A stretch of 64,000 nt of DNA from Perkinsus olseni (lineage: Eukaryota; Perkinsozoa; Perkinsida; Perkinsidae), in NCBI GenBank assembly GCA_013115135.1, contig JABANP010000051.1, positions 124,001-188,000 on the forward strand. The letters run 5' to 3'. Every line of letters starts with the position of its first letter. Position 1 is the first letter of the stretch. The notes under the pieces were generated by a model. The model made no database searches and had not been told where the DNA came from. It saw only the letters and a list, made by a program, of their open reading frames with translations. Position numbers and translations under genes: made by a program. Shown here piece after piece: positions 1 through 11,680 of this stretch.

Positions 1-26
1 TCAACTCCTCAGGAGTAGTCACCAAC

Positions 27-1908
27 TCAAGCGTCATCGATATCGGGGAAGTTGACCCTCCTCGGGCGGCGATTACCATATTCGTCCACCCCTTCGAGCT
101 CTTCTCCATTCTCTACGGAATCCTCATCGCCCTCCTCGAAGTCATCAGACCTGAACACAACCGTTCAGTTTTCACCGACGCCTAGCACTGAGAACGTATC
201 CACAACGTCATTATTAACCTACGCGAAAAGAAAGATACGGCCTCAAGACCACTCTGTAACACAGGAAGTACTCCATTCAATGACCGGCAACACCGCCAAC
301 TCTCGGAAAATTCACTTGATACCACACCTCGCCCCATTCTACTCTCGAAATTGCTCCAGCCGAACGATGACCTCAACCAGGCAAGATACGAAATCCCTCC
401 CAACAATCCCTCACAAGATCGTTCTCAAATCGCCCCGACCGATGCGGGCGAGAAAGACTAATCCAAACCTACCATTGGACGCTGACTCCAGCACCCTTTC
501 TCCTCAACACATGCACACCCCCACCATCCGCTAGAGACCGGCACATCTTGTCGTATCTTTTCTTCGTCTTTGGATACATCGGAAGAAGCTTGATAACCTC
601 CGACCTCTTCAAAGCCACGGTCTCGCTGAATCTGATGCACCTAGCGGTCCCTTCCTCGTAGACCCTCCAGAAACAACGCCAACTCGCCAAAGTAACCACC
701 AGCATCGACAAACTCCTCTCGCTCGGCTCCTCCGACGTACACCACCTTAACTCTACCGCTTACCAAAAAGTACATCGACGACGCCAACTCGCCTTCCTCA
801 TAGACGACATCACCCGGAGCATGCGCCGCCTTCGGTCAAGCATCGCTCGCACAACCTCCGCAGCATCGACGATGGTATGTCCGACAGAAATGGGGTAATT
901 TTGATGGAGCTTCCCAGCAACTGCAGCATCACCTCTCCCTCGGAGATGGTTGCTCATCAACCCCAAAATCCCCTCATCTCGATTTTTGTTTTCCTTTCCG
1001 AAGTCCCTCCCGTTCGCCCACAAAAATTGCAAATATCTTTTAACCTTCGTTTGCAGCGGGAAAGGAACGTCGCGTTCCACCAAGAATTTCTTTATCGCCT
1101 TATTCTTCGCTCGAAACTTGGCCGACTCAGAATCCAGCGACCGAATCAAACCACCGATATTACCGATAAAAAATGCAAAGACTCCGCAGGCCAGCAGCAT
1201 CGTCAGCATTCCAAAAATTTGCTCTCGGGAATTTACGGGATGGATTTCGCCGTAGCCGACCGTAGTCATGGTCGCGAACGACCAGTACAGAGCGGCTATG
1301 TAGACCTCCAAGATAGGTTTATCGCGGTAACCGAAAGCATCCAGCCAGGTATTCTCATGAGGGCTCTCCGAAACCGCTACGATGTACCAGACGCAAGCGA
1401 TCCAATGGGCGATGAATAAAACAACTAGAACCAGTCTTGTCAACTGTAGGAGTACCGATACTGCCGCTGAGCTCACGGTGTCTTCAATCTGATCGCAAGA
1501 GATGAGTAATTTCCGAGAATCAGCGCACTCCCTCAACCCACCTTAGTTAGAAGCTTCTTTAATTTGAAAACCCTCAGCAGTCGCAGGACCTTCAACAGTC
1601 GAATGAACTTTGAAGAATCGTAGCAATTGGACGCCCTCGAGATCCGAATCTGGCGCGACCCAATCGTAAGGGAAGGAGGCGACGAAGTCAAGCAGGAAGA
1701 GGGTCTCTATGTAATGCCTGGCGATCGATCTGAGACGGTACTCCTGAAAATAAGATGCCATCATTGTAGCTCGGAGGTAGCCTCTTACCAGCATCCCTGA
1801 AGCATAGTAGGCTGTGAAGAAGGTGAGTAGAACGTCCAGAATGAAGTATAGCGTGATGAGGGTTTCCCAGGCATGCCATGTCCCTTCAGGTTTCTGGTCG
1901 AAGCTCAA
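27..1908 (-). CDS. Cyclic-nucleotide-gated-type cation/potassium channel, frame-broken
   Basis: Expected role: six-transmembrane membrane channel gated by voltage and/or cyclic nucleotide. Seen in order on the minus strand: S2 and S3 helices (1908 to about 1640), an S4 helix with regularly spaced Arg/Lys (RLLKVLRLLRVFKLKKLL, about 1550-1605), S5, pore with selectivity motif TVGYGE, S6 and a C-linker (1536 to about 815), a cyclic-nucleotide-binding domain (GDVVYEEGELASSMYFLVSG, then EEGTARC, about 815-480), and an acidic tail whose TGA is at 27-29. The parts lie in different frames: breaks fall near the S3-S4 link (about 1630), just after S4 (about 1540), before the binding domain (about 820) and inside it (about 665). 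The shifts sum to zero. A real pseudogene and assembly indels are both possible. The S1 exon is not identified; a hydrophobic stretch at 1921-2110 may be upstream coding. Confidence 0.8.
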
Positions 1909-1920
1909 GCCGGTAGGGTA

Positions 1921-2110
1921 TTATGATACACTGAAAATGGACAACGATGTGAACATGACCGAGAGATAACTGACTATCGACAACCCCATATTCAACATGG
2001 CGCCGAGTTGAACAGTTCGACTGCCGAACAAGACCATGCCCTCGAACCAAGTCGACACGGGAAGGGCTAGCGTCCAGAGCAGTGCTTCGGATGGACTATA
2101 GGATTTCTTG
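1921..2110 (-). other. Hydrophobic open stretch upstream of the channel
   Basis: On the minus strand one frame reads through about 60 residues rich in Leu, Val, Met and Ser with two helix-like hydrophobic runs (around LWTLALPVSTWF and LSIVSYLSVMFTSLSIF) and stops at 1921. It lies just before the S2 segment of the channel, so it could be an N-terminal exon, or the end of another membrane-protein gene. No splice pair joining it to the channel in frame was found. Confidence 0.25.
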
Positions 2111-2540
2111 GACAGAACAAGTGGCTACAGTGGAACAACGAACAATGGACCTAGTAACGCACAGTAGTGCTACTTCATAGAGGATGAGTATCATTCCAGC
2201 GAGGTCCCATGCAACATGGCCGAGACTCTCGGGCGACATGATATACCAGGGCTTCTCCGACCCAGCAACGGCCGCGTCGGTAGCGACACCTGATGGACAG
2301 GCACTCGAAGGGGTTGATACAGGACGATAATACTGGCGACTGGTGGTGGTTCTGTGTTGGCCTGCTCCTCTATGTAGAGGGAGCTGCTACGCCCGGTGAA
2401 GAGCGACATGTTGGTCCATGATCGAGAGACTAGGCTCATTAAAGCGAGACCTATGTGGTCACTGGAAGAGTCGGAAGCAGTCACAAGGCCTTCGCGACAA
2501 ATGGGCGTACCTTGCGCTTGCGAATTTCCGCGAAAGATGA

Positions 2541-2577
2541 GGTTCCCAGGTTCGAATCCCACAGCTGTCATTTCTAA
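2541..2577 (+). other. tRNA B-box relic
   Basis: The 12-mer GGTTCGAATCCC (2549-2560) is the T-loop/B-box consensus and is followed a few bases on by CATTT, as in the copy at 26 kb. The flanks do not form a 5-bp T stem, and no D arm or acceptor stem pairs with it, so it is not a working tRNA gene. Confidence 0.4.
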
Positions 2578-2875
2578 CGCAAGTAATCTGTCGGCGGCGG
2601 TTTCTGGCCAGCAGCAGATCATCTGCTGCAGATGAGTTGCTCGAGTACATAGTGATTCGTATTTTTTGTGAGATCCTCAAGACGCGAGCCTTCGAATGGC
2701 GCGCTATTCGTTAAACGAATTTCGTTTTCATATCTATTCTGGAAATCCAGGAACTGAATGATTCGGACGGAATCGGGCGGGACAAGTGTATATGCATCAT
2801 GCGTAACGCATGCACGCACGCATGCACATAGTTATCGTGAAAAGGGCCTCTGTCGCCTTTCTGTTAGAATGCAAG

Positions 2876-4834
2876 GTTTGCCTGGCAAGGTTCGCCACTG
2901 GCGAATCGCCAGCTATAAGTAACAACGAAGGTTACTGCGTCAAAGCTTTACGAGCAAACTAATTCTAGTGATTGAGTGGCGACATAATGTCGCCGACATT
3001 TGGATCATCTCTTAGTGTCGTAGATTCTACGACATAGAGGTTTTCGATGCGCGCCTTTACCGAGAAAGGCTTCCCCGACCTTGAAGGTCCGAAGTTCGGT
3101 AAAAGTTTTACCTTAAAACCTTCGGGCCTTCTGCTGCCAGCAAATGGTGCCTCCGCCGGAGAGTTTCCTATCGTGGAGTTTCTCTCCCGCCGGCGGACTA
3201 TCGCTCGAGGACGCCGTCGAGTTTCAGTGCCGGTGGACTGTCCGGTGTCAGACTAGCATTGCCAGACACCTGGTCGGGGCCTCAACGTTAACGTGATCAA
3301 CGCATACGTGGCCGCAACCATTGAGTCAACACAGCTCTCCACTATCTCAAAGGTACGAACCGATAACTGCGCATCGCAGTCTCACCGGGCACTCTCAACC
3401 TTCAACAACACAATCACTAACCAACTCTGCAGTGGGCAATTAATTTCCATAGTGCGATGCTAATGCCATAAAAGGCCCAGAAGGGGCACGCTTACTAGCA
3501 AATGTACTTCCGCCGGCGCATTATCACTCGCAGTCACAAACTGCGGAGACCAGGTCAAACTTGGACCGTCCAAGTCTTGCGGAAAGACTTGAACTCCGCA
3601 CACATCTCCAAACATAACCCGACTTCCCAAGGCAACACCAGAGGGCACACCAACTCTTGCTCGAATACGACGCCTTCAAGAGCGATGTGACGAGCGATAG
3701 AATGATATTCATTAGAATATTATCAACATCCTGAGGAAAGAGATCAATCGACTCGAGTTTAGACTAAACTGTGTAGTCACTCGATCGAACAGTGTCTAAG
3801 GGTCATAGTATGACCCTCTGAGTACGGGCCGTACTGTACGGCGGCAGTACTCACAGTTGATCTTGCCTTCTTCGACACCATGTCCAGCACTGGTGGACCA
3901 CCAGTGCACAAGTAGGCCGGAGCCAATACCACTGGCGAACCTCCTCATAGCATTTCGCCTCGGAGGCGACTCTTGCCTCTTGACTCAACGCCTGGGAGTC
4001 CCAGAAGTTCACGGTCTTATATATCTTTGCCATTGGCAAATTGCCAACCGGTTGTCCCTTCCCGGAGGGAGATTTGGTGTGAATACCACTCGTGAGTTGC
4101 CCGACAGCGAAGGACCATGGACCAACTGTTTCTCAATAACCAGAGCATACTCGGTACGTGGCACGTACTACGTGCCCGCGCCGAGGTGATACCCCGGCCC
4201 GGGGTCCTCTGGGGAATTCCGTTCGCTCCGTATTAGTAGCCGTCACGGTCAAAGAGGAGGTGGCGTTGCCGCTGGCGGCTCCAGGGCCTGGAGTCCAGGC
4301 CCCGTCGGTCGAATGATGCTCTCCTAAGCCTTAGAGACTCTCATTAGGAGAGTCTCCTTCGCCAGCGGGATCCTCCATCATCAACACGTCTCTCAGATCA
4401 CTATAAAGTTCGAATAAACTCGTCTCAAATACTCCCCGATTTCTGGCTCGGCCGCACCCCCCATCGTCGATGGGCCATCGACGGTCGACGATCGATCCTC
4501 CAAGTCGGAGGGTCCAGCCATTTCGTGATCACCCCTGAGGTTGTAGGCTTCATTCGCCACTCCACCGCTGAACATTTTCAGCCTCATAACTGCGTGCACT
4601 GCCCTCGCACGATCAGCCGGGCTAAGCTTGCCCGCCACTCGCACATGCCTCAATGCGTCTCTCGTCAGCTGGCTGCCACGCAAAAGGGCAGCTAGAAGGA
4701 ACCACTGGTTCGAATCAGCTACCAGTTACACATTTCCAATTTGCAAGCCTCTATACGGTTCTGCTCATACAGTCTAAGGCTCTGAATCCCAATCTCGAAC
4801 TATGCTGTAGGCTACAGCCTGTAGGTTACCTACA
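2876..4834. repeat. Field of perfect one-base-loop hairpins
   Basis: No convincing gene lies in 2.2-4.9 kb. Instead there are at least 16 perfect inverted repeats with arms of 7-10 bp and exactly one base between the arms, for example at 2978-2994, 3016-3034, 3098-3112, 3560-3574, 3799-3817, 3887-3907, 4154-4168, 4191-4205, 4465-4483 and 4820-4834, plus 5-6 bp ones between. Several are chained, the right arm of one being the left arm of the next (2891-2911, 3821-3841, 4026-4047, 4279-4302). Under equal base use about 0.1 one-base-loop hairpins of 7 bp or more would be expected per 2 kb. Confidence 0.9.
4393..4683 (-). CDS. Small hypothetical ORF
   Basis: A 96-codon ORF with a plausible helical N-terminal half (arginine- and alanine-rich, RDALRHVRVAGKLSPADRAR). 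It resembles nothing I know and it overlaps the hairpin field, including the 9-bp hairpin at 4465-4483, so it may be a chance ORF. Confidence 0.2.
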   Translation of the reverse strand: MRGSQLTRDALRHVRVAGKLSPADRARAVHAVMRLKMFSGGVANEAYNLRGDHEMAGPSDLEDRSSTVDGPSTMGGAAEPEIGEYLRRVYSNFIVI

Positions 4835-4976
4835 ACCGTTACCGTACCGAACTGAACTCGAAAGAGGGTAATCGAGCGGGAAAACAGAACATGCCAGCGA
4901 GCCAACGCCACCACCATGCGCTTACAATTGTGAGGGAACACGATTAGATGACATAGAACACAAAACTAGCTTACCT

Positions 4977-6056
4977 TCACAGAAGTGCCAACTTAACCAG
5001 TTCATAGTTATCTCGGCTCCCCATTGCGACAATAACACCCCAGTCACTGGTCACGGCCATAAATCTGATGTGGCACCCCAGGAAAGAGTCGCTCGTACAC
5101 AGAATTGAACTCGAGTAGAGGTCGACGAGGCAGACGGACCACGGTGTTGCTCCACGCAATCGCTGATCAGCAGCAGAAACTGCACAGGCGAGCCCATCCG
5201 TGTTCGGAACGAACTTGCAGCTCCACGCATTGGCCAGAGTAGTGACAAGGACTTCACCACAGGACCGCCTGTAGTGGATCTCGTGAGGGCGGCTGCCAGT
5301 GCCGTGCACTATGTAAAGAAACTGACTCCGCTCATCAGAATCAGATCCGCCCGTCGCGTCGAACGATCGAACACCCCCTTCAACATCGAAGAGACATTGC
5401 CATTCCTTCTGGTCCAAAAGGTAGGTGTAAATCCGACACCTCTCAAGAGTTAGCAAAAATAATCTCGAATTCGACACACAAACATCTCTAGGATAGTCGT
5501 CATCTTGAAAGAAGGGCAGACCGATGGTTGAGAGCCGCTTGCCGTCCTCAAGGCGTCTGCGAAGGATACCCCAGCCGGCGAGGTTGATGCAGTACAGCAC
5601 GTCGCCGTCGCTGCAGGCGCCACCGGCTTTGCGGATTCGTGAGGTCTCAGGGATCAGATCTTGGACCACTCCGTCCTGGTTGAATTCCATTACGCGTCTA
5701 TTCGCCTCATCACCGCTACGCTCCACGAACACGGTAGAACTCTGACGGCAAGGGGCAAGTGAGGTTATTGAGCCCTTCCTGGTGTAGCAACTCTGCAGGG
5801 AGACCCTCGCCGGAGTCCAGCGACGGATGAACCGCCAAATAGTCCAGTATAGATCAGGACCGCCCTTGTCGCTGGATCTGGACAGCAGATTCAACTGGGC
5901 GAAGAAGACGAATCGACGAGTAGACGCTGCGGCGCTCTGCTCTCGGGCGGTGGTGGTCATCTGTGATTTGTGATAACGGAGGACCTCGTCGATAACTGAA
6001 GGATAGTTACTGCATCTTTCTAGCACTCTGCGAAAGTACTGCAACAGAACCATCAC
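4977..6056 (-). CDS. Hypothetical protein, about 359 aa, single exon
   Basis: A long uninterrupted ORF with ordinary codon use and no intron, unlike most genes here. The N-terminal third is helical and basic (LQYFRRVLERCSNY); the start may be the ATG at 6056, the next codon, or an internal Met near residue 33. From about residue 100 the protein alternates short hydrophobic strands with Gly/Asp turns (DVLYCINLAGWGILRRR, RDVCVSNSRLFLLTLE, FLYIVHGTGSRPHEI), the rhythm of a beta-propeller of NHL/WD type, though I see no diagnostic repeat. There is no signal peptide or membrane helix. Function unknown; a fold search would be the useful next fact. Confidence 0.6.
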   Translation of the reverse strand: MMVLLQYFRRVLERCSNYPSVIDEVLRYHKSQMTTTAREQSAAASTRRFVFFAQLNLLSRSSDKGGPDLYWTIWRFIRRWTPARVSLQSCYTRKGSITSLAPCRQSSTVFVERSGDEANRRVMEFNQDGVVQDLIPETSRIRKAGGACSDGDVLYCINLAGWGILRRRLEDGKRLSTIGLPFFQDDDYPRDVCVSNSRLFLLTLERCRIYTYLLDQKEWQCLFDVEGGVRSFDATGGSDSDERSQFLYIVHGTGSRPHEIHYRRSCGEVLVTTLANAWSCKFVPNTDGLACAVSAADQRLRGATPWSVCLVDLYSSSILCTSDSFLGCHIRFMAVTSDWGVIVAMGSRDNYELVKLALL

Positions 6057-8071
6057 TCGCCGTTTTTACTCAGACAAACATTCGGACACAATCGCATGGA
6101 AAACCCAACAAGGCTTATCCAGAGTCAACCACAGTGTACTGGCCGTTTCGGGCATCGCTTCCCTCTCCAGTCCAATTTCTCTTCATCCCGCGAGCCCGCA
6201 ATAGGGTAATTTACTAACACCAGCCCTCAAATGCGTTATTGGGAAGCGTCCAAGTAACGTGTTATTGAGCAGGCATTCGGAGTGAGGCGTCCAATTAGGG
6301 GTGGCAGCTCTCGGCTGACAGTGATGAAAATCGATGCTGATGCAAGCAAAGAATATTCAAACTTTGAACTTCAAATCTCAAAGGCAGTAGTGCAGTAGCA
6401 CAAGCTGGCGTAGATGCAGACAAAGAACGTTCAAGTGAGTACTCAAACGAAGCATTCGGTGGTTGGGCATACACTGAACAGACATTTCACAGGGGGCAGA
6501 GCCGCGTGCAAAGGTTGCACGCATGCGCATAGTGTGCAGAACGCGCGACAACGAGTTGTGTCGGCTCCTAAAGGTGTAACGTCTCAATGTGGCGTGGTAG
6601 TGGTAACGAGAAGCTGAACCGAATGCAACGCACTCGACAATCACCGTCCAGGTACGGTCCGAGTGAAAATTGCCACAAGTTATGCATGACACCGGTCGTC
6701 AGTGGGGCGAGCGAGATTCGAAGTTCGAAGAAATACGGCGCATTAATCTATCTCCTTTGAAAATACGATCTGATTCGTCCGGACTTCGGCTCTGTGCACG
6801 AAGGCTTTCCGGGGCATACTCGACGGGTGGCACCCATCAACGTCTAACCCGGAAGGGACTCGCAGAGGTCTATTTCTGCACCAATAGTGCACCGTTTTTG
6901 ATTTGTGACCTACCCTCCGTGTGTAGATCATGTTCTCCCATTATCCCCAGCGCACTGTTAGCATTCGCTCAACCACTACGCAGTAGAAGGCACCGAGAAG
7001 AGCGTTGGCCTTGTGACTATTCACAATGTACCCGCTACGACTGGATCTCTGAGGAGTTCCATGCATACTCGTTCACGATCGTCACAGCGTAGCCGAATGC
7101 TCAGAGTCGTGCAGTTCATCCGGATGAAGCCCCTTGTTGCCATTCAAGCCTCTCACCAGTGGTGGCGATGAGAGTATCCAGGGTTGAAGCTGGCATGCAG
7201 CAAATTCCTAGTTCCCTCAATACCGTGCGATAGTTGGCGTGCTTCAGCAGACCGCTAGCAACTGCGCTCGAATGAGACCTGTTGGACTCGGTCGAAGGTG
7301 CTCAGCTCTTCTACAGTTCTCCGTTTCCGCTTTCGATGCTGAGGACCTCCATCAGGCGGCTTGCGAGACGCAGCACACTCGTCGATGAGCTTGGTACTCT
7401 AGCGACCCTGCCTGGTTGTAGTCGGGGACTAGTGCCTTCATCAGGTGCCAAGCGTCGGGATCCCTACGCCACGGATGGGTTCAAGCCCCTGGATGACAAC
7501 TACGTCTGGGCCTACACGAGGAACATTCTGGATGGCACTGTGTACACCAAACACAGTGATGGGGTGAGAGGGTGTGAGGGCAGGCTCGCTGGAGGCAGTA
7601 GTGCTATGGCCATCAACAGGGTGCCGCCAGAGGGACGTCCTCCTCCACGCTAGGGCTGACCCCAACTCAGGGCAGAGAGGGAGGCTTTGGACTCGGCAGC
7701 AACCCCAAGACATTTACTGTGATCGACGTAAGGCGCCGCTGCTGATCGCTATCGGACTGTGTGGCCCGATACCTATGTTCTCTTTCTTGTTGTATTCTCT
7801 ATCCTTCCCACTATGTCTGGGATCAATGAGAGCTCTAGTAGTTCCGTCCTCTCCCGCAAGATGTGTTTCAGTCCGTTCCCTCGTCGCAAGCCTCTAGCAG
7901 AGCGCCTCCCCCTCCCCCGCCTTCCGCCCGACCGCCGCCTCCGCCCCCGAGAGCCACCCCGGTGATCGCGCATGAGCTGTCTTCGTTTCCGTGCAGTTTC
8001 AATACAATTCATTCTCCCTGCCGGTTGCGTTCTAGTAGTGGGTTTCTCTATCACCAGTACTTCTGGGATCA
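6057..8071. other. Stretch without a supported gene
   Basis: Nothing firm. An ORF of 140 codons on the plus strand (6670-7092) and one of 123 codons (7282-7653) lack recognizable motifs and coding-like composition. At 7905-7960 a plus-strand frame gives a proline-rich run (PPPPPPSARPPPPPP), possibly an exon of an unresolved gene or simple low-complexity DNA. Confidence 0.3.
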
Positions 8072-9773
8072 ATGACCATCGTCTCTGGTCGGTTGGTCGG
8101 CACCCGTTCCACTTTTCTCCGTTCTCTCACGACGGCTCGGCAACAGCTACAACGGAAACCCATCTCGAGGCAGGCCGAGGTCAGCCAGCGAATAGCGAAA
8201 TGCCGGAGCCTTGAGGAGGTGAGCTGCCGCCTTTCCTGACGGTACATGGTCATGAGTGCATCAGGTTGAGGGCTTTCTTCGGCGCTCCGACATGCCGCTG
8301 GAATCCTTCGACCTCATCACAACATGCACGGCCCTTCACCGGCTAGCCCGCTACTCTTCGACGTCCCCACACCTCCTCCAGGAGGACTGTTGACCGCATG
8401 ACCGACCTCCTCACCGAACGGGCGTCCTCCGTTCACCCTCGGGTGATCTCCAATGCCCTGTGGAGTTCAGCTCGGCTGTCGTGTCACACCGACTGTCACC
8501 ACCTCGTCCGCTCCCTCGTCACAGTTATCAGTTCCCTACCTTCTTTAGAAGCCTTCGAGCCCCTGCACATCGCCAACTGCCTCTGGGCCTGCGGGTCGCT
8601 TTATGACTGTCTTTCCGACGCCCCGACGAAGCGGAGCGTGCTGGCTGCAGTCTCGCATCTGGTCAAGTGTCTGCTCAGCCGAAGGCCTTCCGCTGACTTC
8701 ACGGAGCAGAACATTTCTAACATCATCTGGGGTCTCGGCGTGATGGAGGTTCTCCAACCCTCTGGCCTCCTGCTGCACCTCTCTACTCTGGCGGAGGCCC
8801 ATCTCAACCATCACGCCGCTGCCACGCAGTCACAAGCGAACGCCGTCTGGGGTCTGGCCAAGCTGCTGCAGGCGGTCGAGGACGGAGGGGCCCTCAGCGA
8901 CATCGAGAAGCAGCAAGTGAGGAGAGTCATTCAGAACGTATCCTTCAGAAGTGTGACCAGATGGTCATCGTCACCGGGGGTCTCGGCTCGACCCGAAGAG
9001 CTCGGCATGGTCGTGTGGGCCCTGGCGGTAGCCCTCGGTGGTGTGACGGACGCCAGCCGAGAGACGCTTACTCAACTCTCATCAGTGATACGGTCGAACG
9101 CGGCGTCAATAGCCGCTCTGCGAGGCAGCGACCGTCTCGTGTCGAATATTTTATGGTCAATCGGCATCCTGCGGTACTGGGATGATAACCTCCAGCACTT
9201 CCTTCACTCCGTCTCCCCAGTGCTGAGCAGCCCCGCTGCGCAGTCCTCTGCCAGGAACGCCTGTGCCAGTGTATGGGCCCTGGCCGTGCTGGACCTCCCC
9301 TTCCCCCTCTGGCCTCCTCGAGGCTGCTGTCGACCAGTGCCTCGCTGGCGATCCCGAGCCCCGGGCCATCACAGCCCTCCTCATCGGCGTCGCGGCCAGC
9401 ATCAAACGACCGATATTATCATCACGCAGCATAGAAAGTCTCTTTCGAGTCGCCGAGAGTGTGATCGACGCAGAGCACTTGCCCCCCACCCTCGCTGCCC
9501 AGCTCTTCACAGTCCAACTGTGGGGTCACTGTTGCCTCCCTCGACCATTGTACTGGTCAGAACGTCTCCTGCAGAAGACAGTTGAGTGCGGCGTGAAAGG
9601 GCCTTCCGTCCGATACTCGTATTGTTAGCGGCATGCAAAGCGCAGTGAGAGAAGCCCTGGAGAGGGCCTCACCCCTGTCGAGAGTTCTGGTCGAGCCGAC
9701 AGCCGTGCGGGCCGGTTGGGACGTCGACTTCGGCGTCGGTGGTGAATTAGGTGTTGATTGGATGATAACCTAG
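8072..9773 (+). CDS. OPR-like helical-repeat protein, probably organelle RNA-binding
   Basis: Start ATG at 8072 gives an Arg/Ser/Thr-rich N-terminus suited to an organelle-targeting peptide. Exon 1 is 8072-8218, then a 46-nt GT-AG intron (8219-8264), then exon 2. The body carries repeats of the form N-x-(L/I/V)-W-(A/G)-(L/C/I)-(A/G) about every 38-45 residues: ANCLWACGSL, SNIIWGLGVM, ANAVWGLAKLL, GMVVWALAVAL, SNILWSIGIL, ASVWALAVL. Octotricopeptide-repeat/RAP-family proteins with such motifs act in mitochondrial or plastid RNA processing and translation. The frame breaks three times by one base: at about 8376-8395, at the C-rich run near 9300-9312 (CCCCTTCCCCC) and near 9600; the C-terminal part ends at TAG 9771. 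The breaks at homopolymers suggest assembly indels, but decay cannot be excluded. Confidence 0.7.
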
Positions 9774-10362
9774 TGTTTCTGATATCGTTACATCGATTGT
9801 GTTGATGCTAGTAGGAAGTCGGGCGGTGAACGAAGAAGTCAACATCCTTATCTTGATATATTATTTCATGCGTTAAAGAGTGCTGGTTAATGTGTATAAT
9901 AATATAGGAAGGGACTGTATGGTTGAAACGTCACCGCAAGACGAGGAATACCGTTGAAAACTCGTGTTCGATGGTTTCTGCAGGGGTGAGCAGATCAAAA
10001 AGATCAAATACAAGAAGGTGACCTCATTGCTAGATGTTATGGTACTTCCCTTCCGCTCTTTGTGGCAGCAGAGTTCAAGCTAGTTGGATAACGCGGGACA
10101 GAGCTGATCGTTAGCTTGCTGGCTCATCGGCGTCGAATCTTCACTAAGCCGGGGACGGCGTCGGACTTGAAACTCACACACACTCGGCTATGATGGGCCT
10201 CTCCGACGGAGAGTCTCCGTCCCATCAAACTGTTCACTCAAGCACATCATCATCAGTAGAAACAACTACATGCATTGGCAGCCTGTCCGAGGATCGCCAC
10301 GAGACCGCGTGATCATCATGTCCCTGACAAGAACATCCTGAAGTTTACCTTCTAGGAATGTG
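9774..10362. other. Intergenic, with one hairpin
   Basis: No gene seen between the OPR gene (plus) and the next gene (minus); the two converge here. Contains a one-base-loop hairpin with 7-bp arms at 10199-10213 (left arm CTCTCCG), enclosed by a further GATGGG/CCCATC pair. Confidence 0.6.
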
Positions 10363-11497
10363 TTACTCGTCAGCGCCGAGAGGCCGGTTGTCCTGGGCCG
10401 GCTCCATGTATTCTGGCTGGAGCTCGGCGGTCGGCGCCACGCGTGGCTCTTCCACAGGAGCTTCTGCAGGCTCACTAGCCTTCGTCTGAGGCTCGGCAGC
10501 GGGCCCAGTCCCGTCAGATGGCGCTGGTGGTGGAGGGTAAGGCCACTGGGGGTAGGGAGGGACCCCATAGGGTATCATAAAGGGGACCATCGGTGGATAC
10601 CCGACCGCTGGTTGGGGTGGCTGTCGAGAACTCCTCCCTCGAGACCTTCTATGATGCGAATATGATGACCCGTCCGTGTCCGACTCGGACGACTCGACAC
10701 GACGTCGCCTGCGAGCCATCATCATCCCTGGAGTTCTCGAGGCCGGCCCTGACCTGTCATGCTTCCTCCCGGGCCTCCTAGACACAGTCTGGCAACCCGC
10801 CTCGGTAACCGCTTTCCCTCCAGTGTTGTCGGACAACTGCTGCTTCTGCCTTTGAGTCGGTCGTTCGGGGTCCTGATCAACAAGGGCATCCCATTTCTGA
10901 TAGAAAAACTGTAAAATCACCCTCGCCGCTTTAGGCGTCTTCTCCTCGGCAGTCGACACCACAGCAGCCTTTCTCGCCAATCGCTTCTTACGAAATGACG
11001 AGCAGCTCTCCATCGTCTCATGAACTGCCTGCCTAAGACAAACAAACTGACCGAGGAATACTTTTCTCCTGTTTTGGCCTCAACTCAACCTCCTCTCGAG
11101 CTCTCTCCTCTTCCTCCAGAGCGTTCCGCAGGTGTACGATACTCTCCTTCACATCTTCGAGCTCTCGAGTTTTCTCGCCGATCCTCGCCCGAAGAGCCTC
11201 AATACGTTCGCGGTCCTCCGCCGTGACTTCGCCGAGAGGTCCCTTCGAGGAGGCCACGTCCCGACCATCGGCTGCTCCGATTCTGCTGCGTTCAAGCTTC
11301 CAACGCCTACTAAGGGCCACGGGTTGACGCCTGATGGCAGTTGTCGTCCTTGCCTGTCTCTCCTCATCAAGTTTTTTCCTCTCTTGTCCGAGCCACGCCT
11401 CGAAAGCTGCCTGCTTTTCAACGAGCTTCAGCTGTTCCGACCGAATCATCCTAACCCGCTCAGCAACACTGCATCGCTTCCACCTTCGTTGTGCCAC
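10363..11497 (-). CDS. Coiled-coil protein with Arg-rich and Pro-rich tail, about 365 aa
   Basis: Two exons: 11497-11062 and 11024-10363, separated by a 37-nt GT-AG intron (11025-11061); removal keeps one open frame of 366 codons including the stop. Residues 1-145 are strongly helical and charged, with heptad-like stretches (KLVEKQAAFEAWLGQERKKL; EDVKESIVHLRNALEEEER). The middle has an Arg cluster followed by Ser/Asp/Arg-rich sequence (MARRRRRVESSESDTDGSS), then a Pro/Tyr/Pro-rich segment (GVPPYPQWPYPPPPAP) and an acidic end. Such composition is common in RNA-processing factors, which is inference only. It lies 3' of, and on the same strand as, the histone gene, about 180 bp from it. Confidence 0.7.
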
Positions 11498-11680
11498 GAC
11501 TCAAACAAGTTGTATATAATATTCCGCAATTTTCTCGTAGTGTTACTCTCTCGACGCGACTTCCGTCATAAAACACAAATACAACCTCTTGGCTTGAAAT
11601 AAAACTAGTCACTATGAGAGTAAATTACGCCGCTTCGACCGGCAATGGCGATCAAACCGTCGAGACCAGACTGAAGGATC

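Noticed and set aside
52..534. 160-codon plus-strand Ser-rich ORF
   Set aside because: Antisense to the channel's acidic C-terminal exon; the Ser runs are the complement of its Glu/Asp codons and linker DNA.
27..1908. Programmed +1 frameshifting of the kind known in Perkinsus mitochondrial genes
   Set aside because: These are nuclear intron-bearing genes, shifts go both ways, and no constant codon context (AGG or CCC followed by a fixed base) is seen at all sites.
2876..4834. CRISPR array or transcription terminators
   Set aside because: No constant direct repeat with unique spacers; arms differ at each hairpin, loops are one base, and the DNA is eukaryotic.
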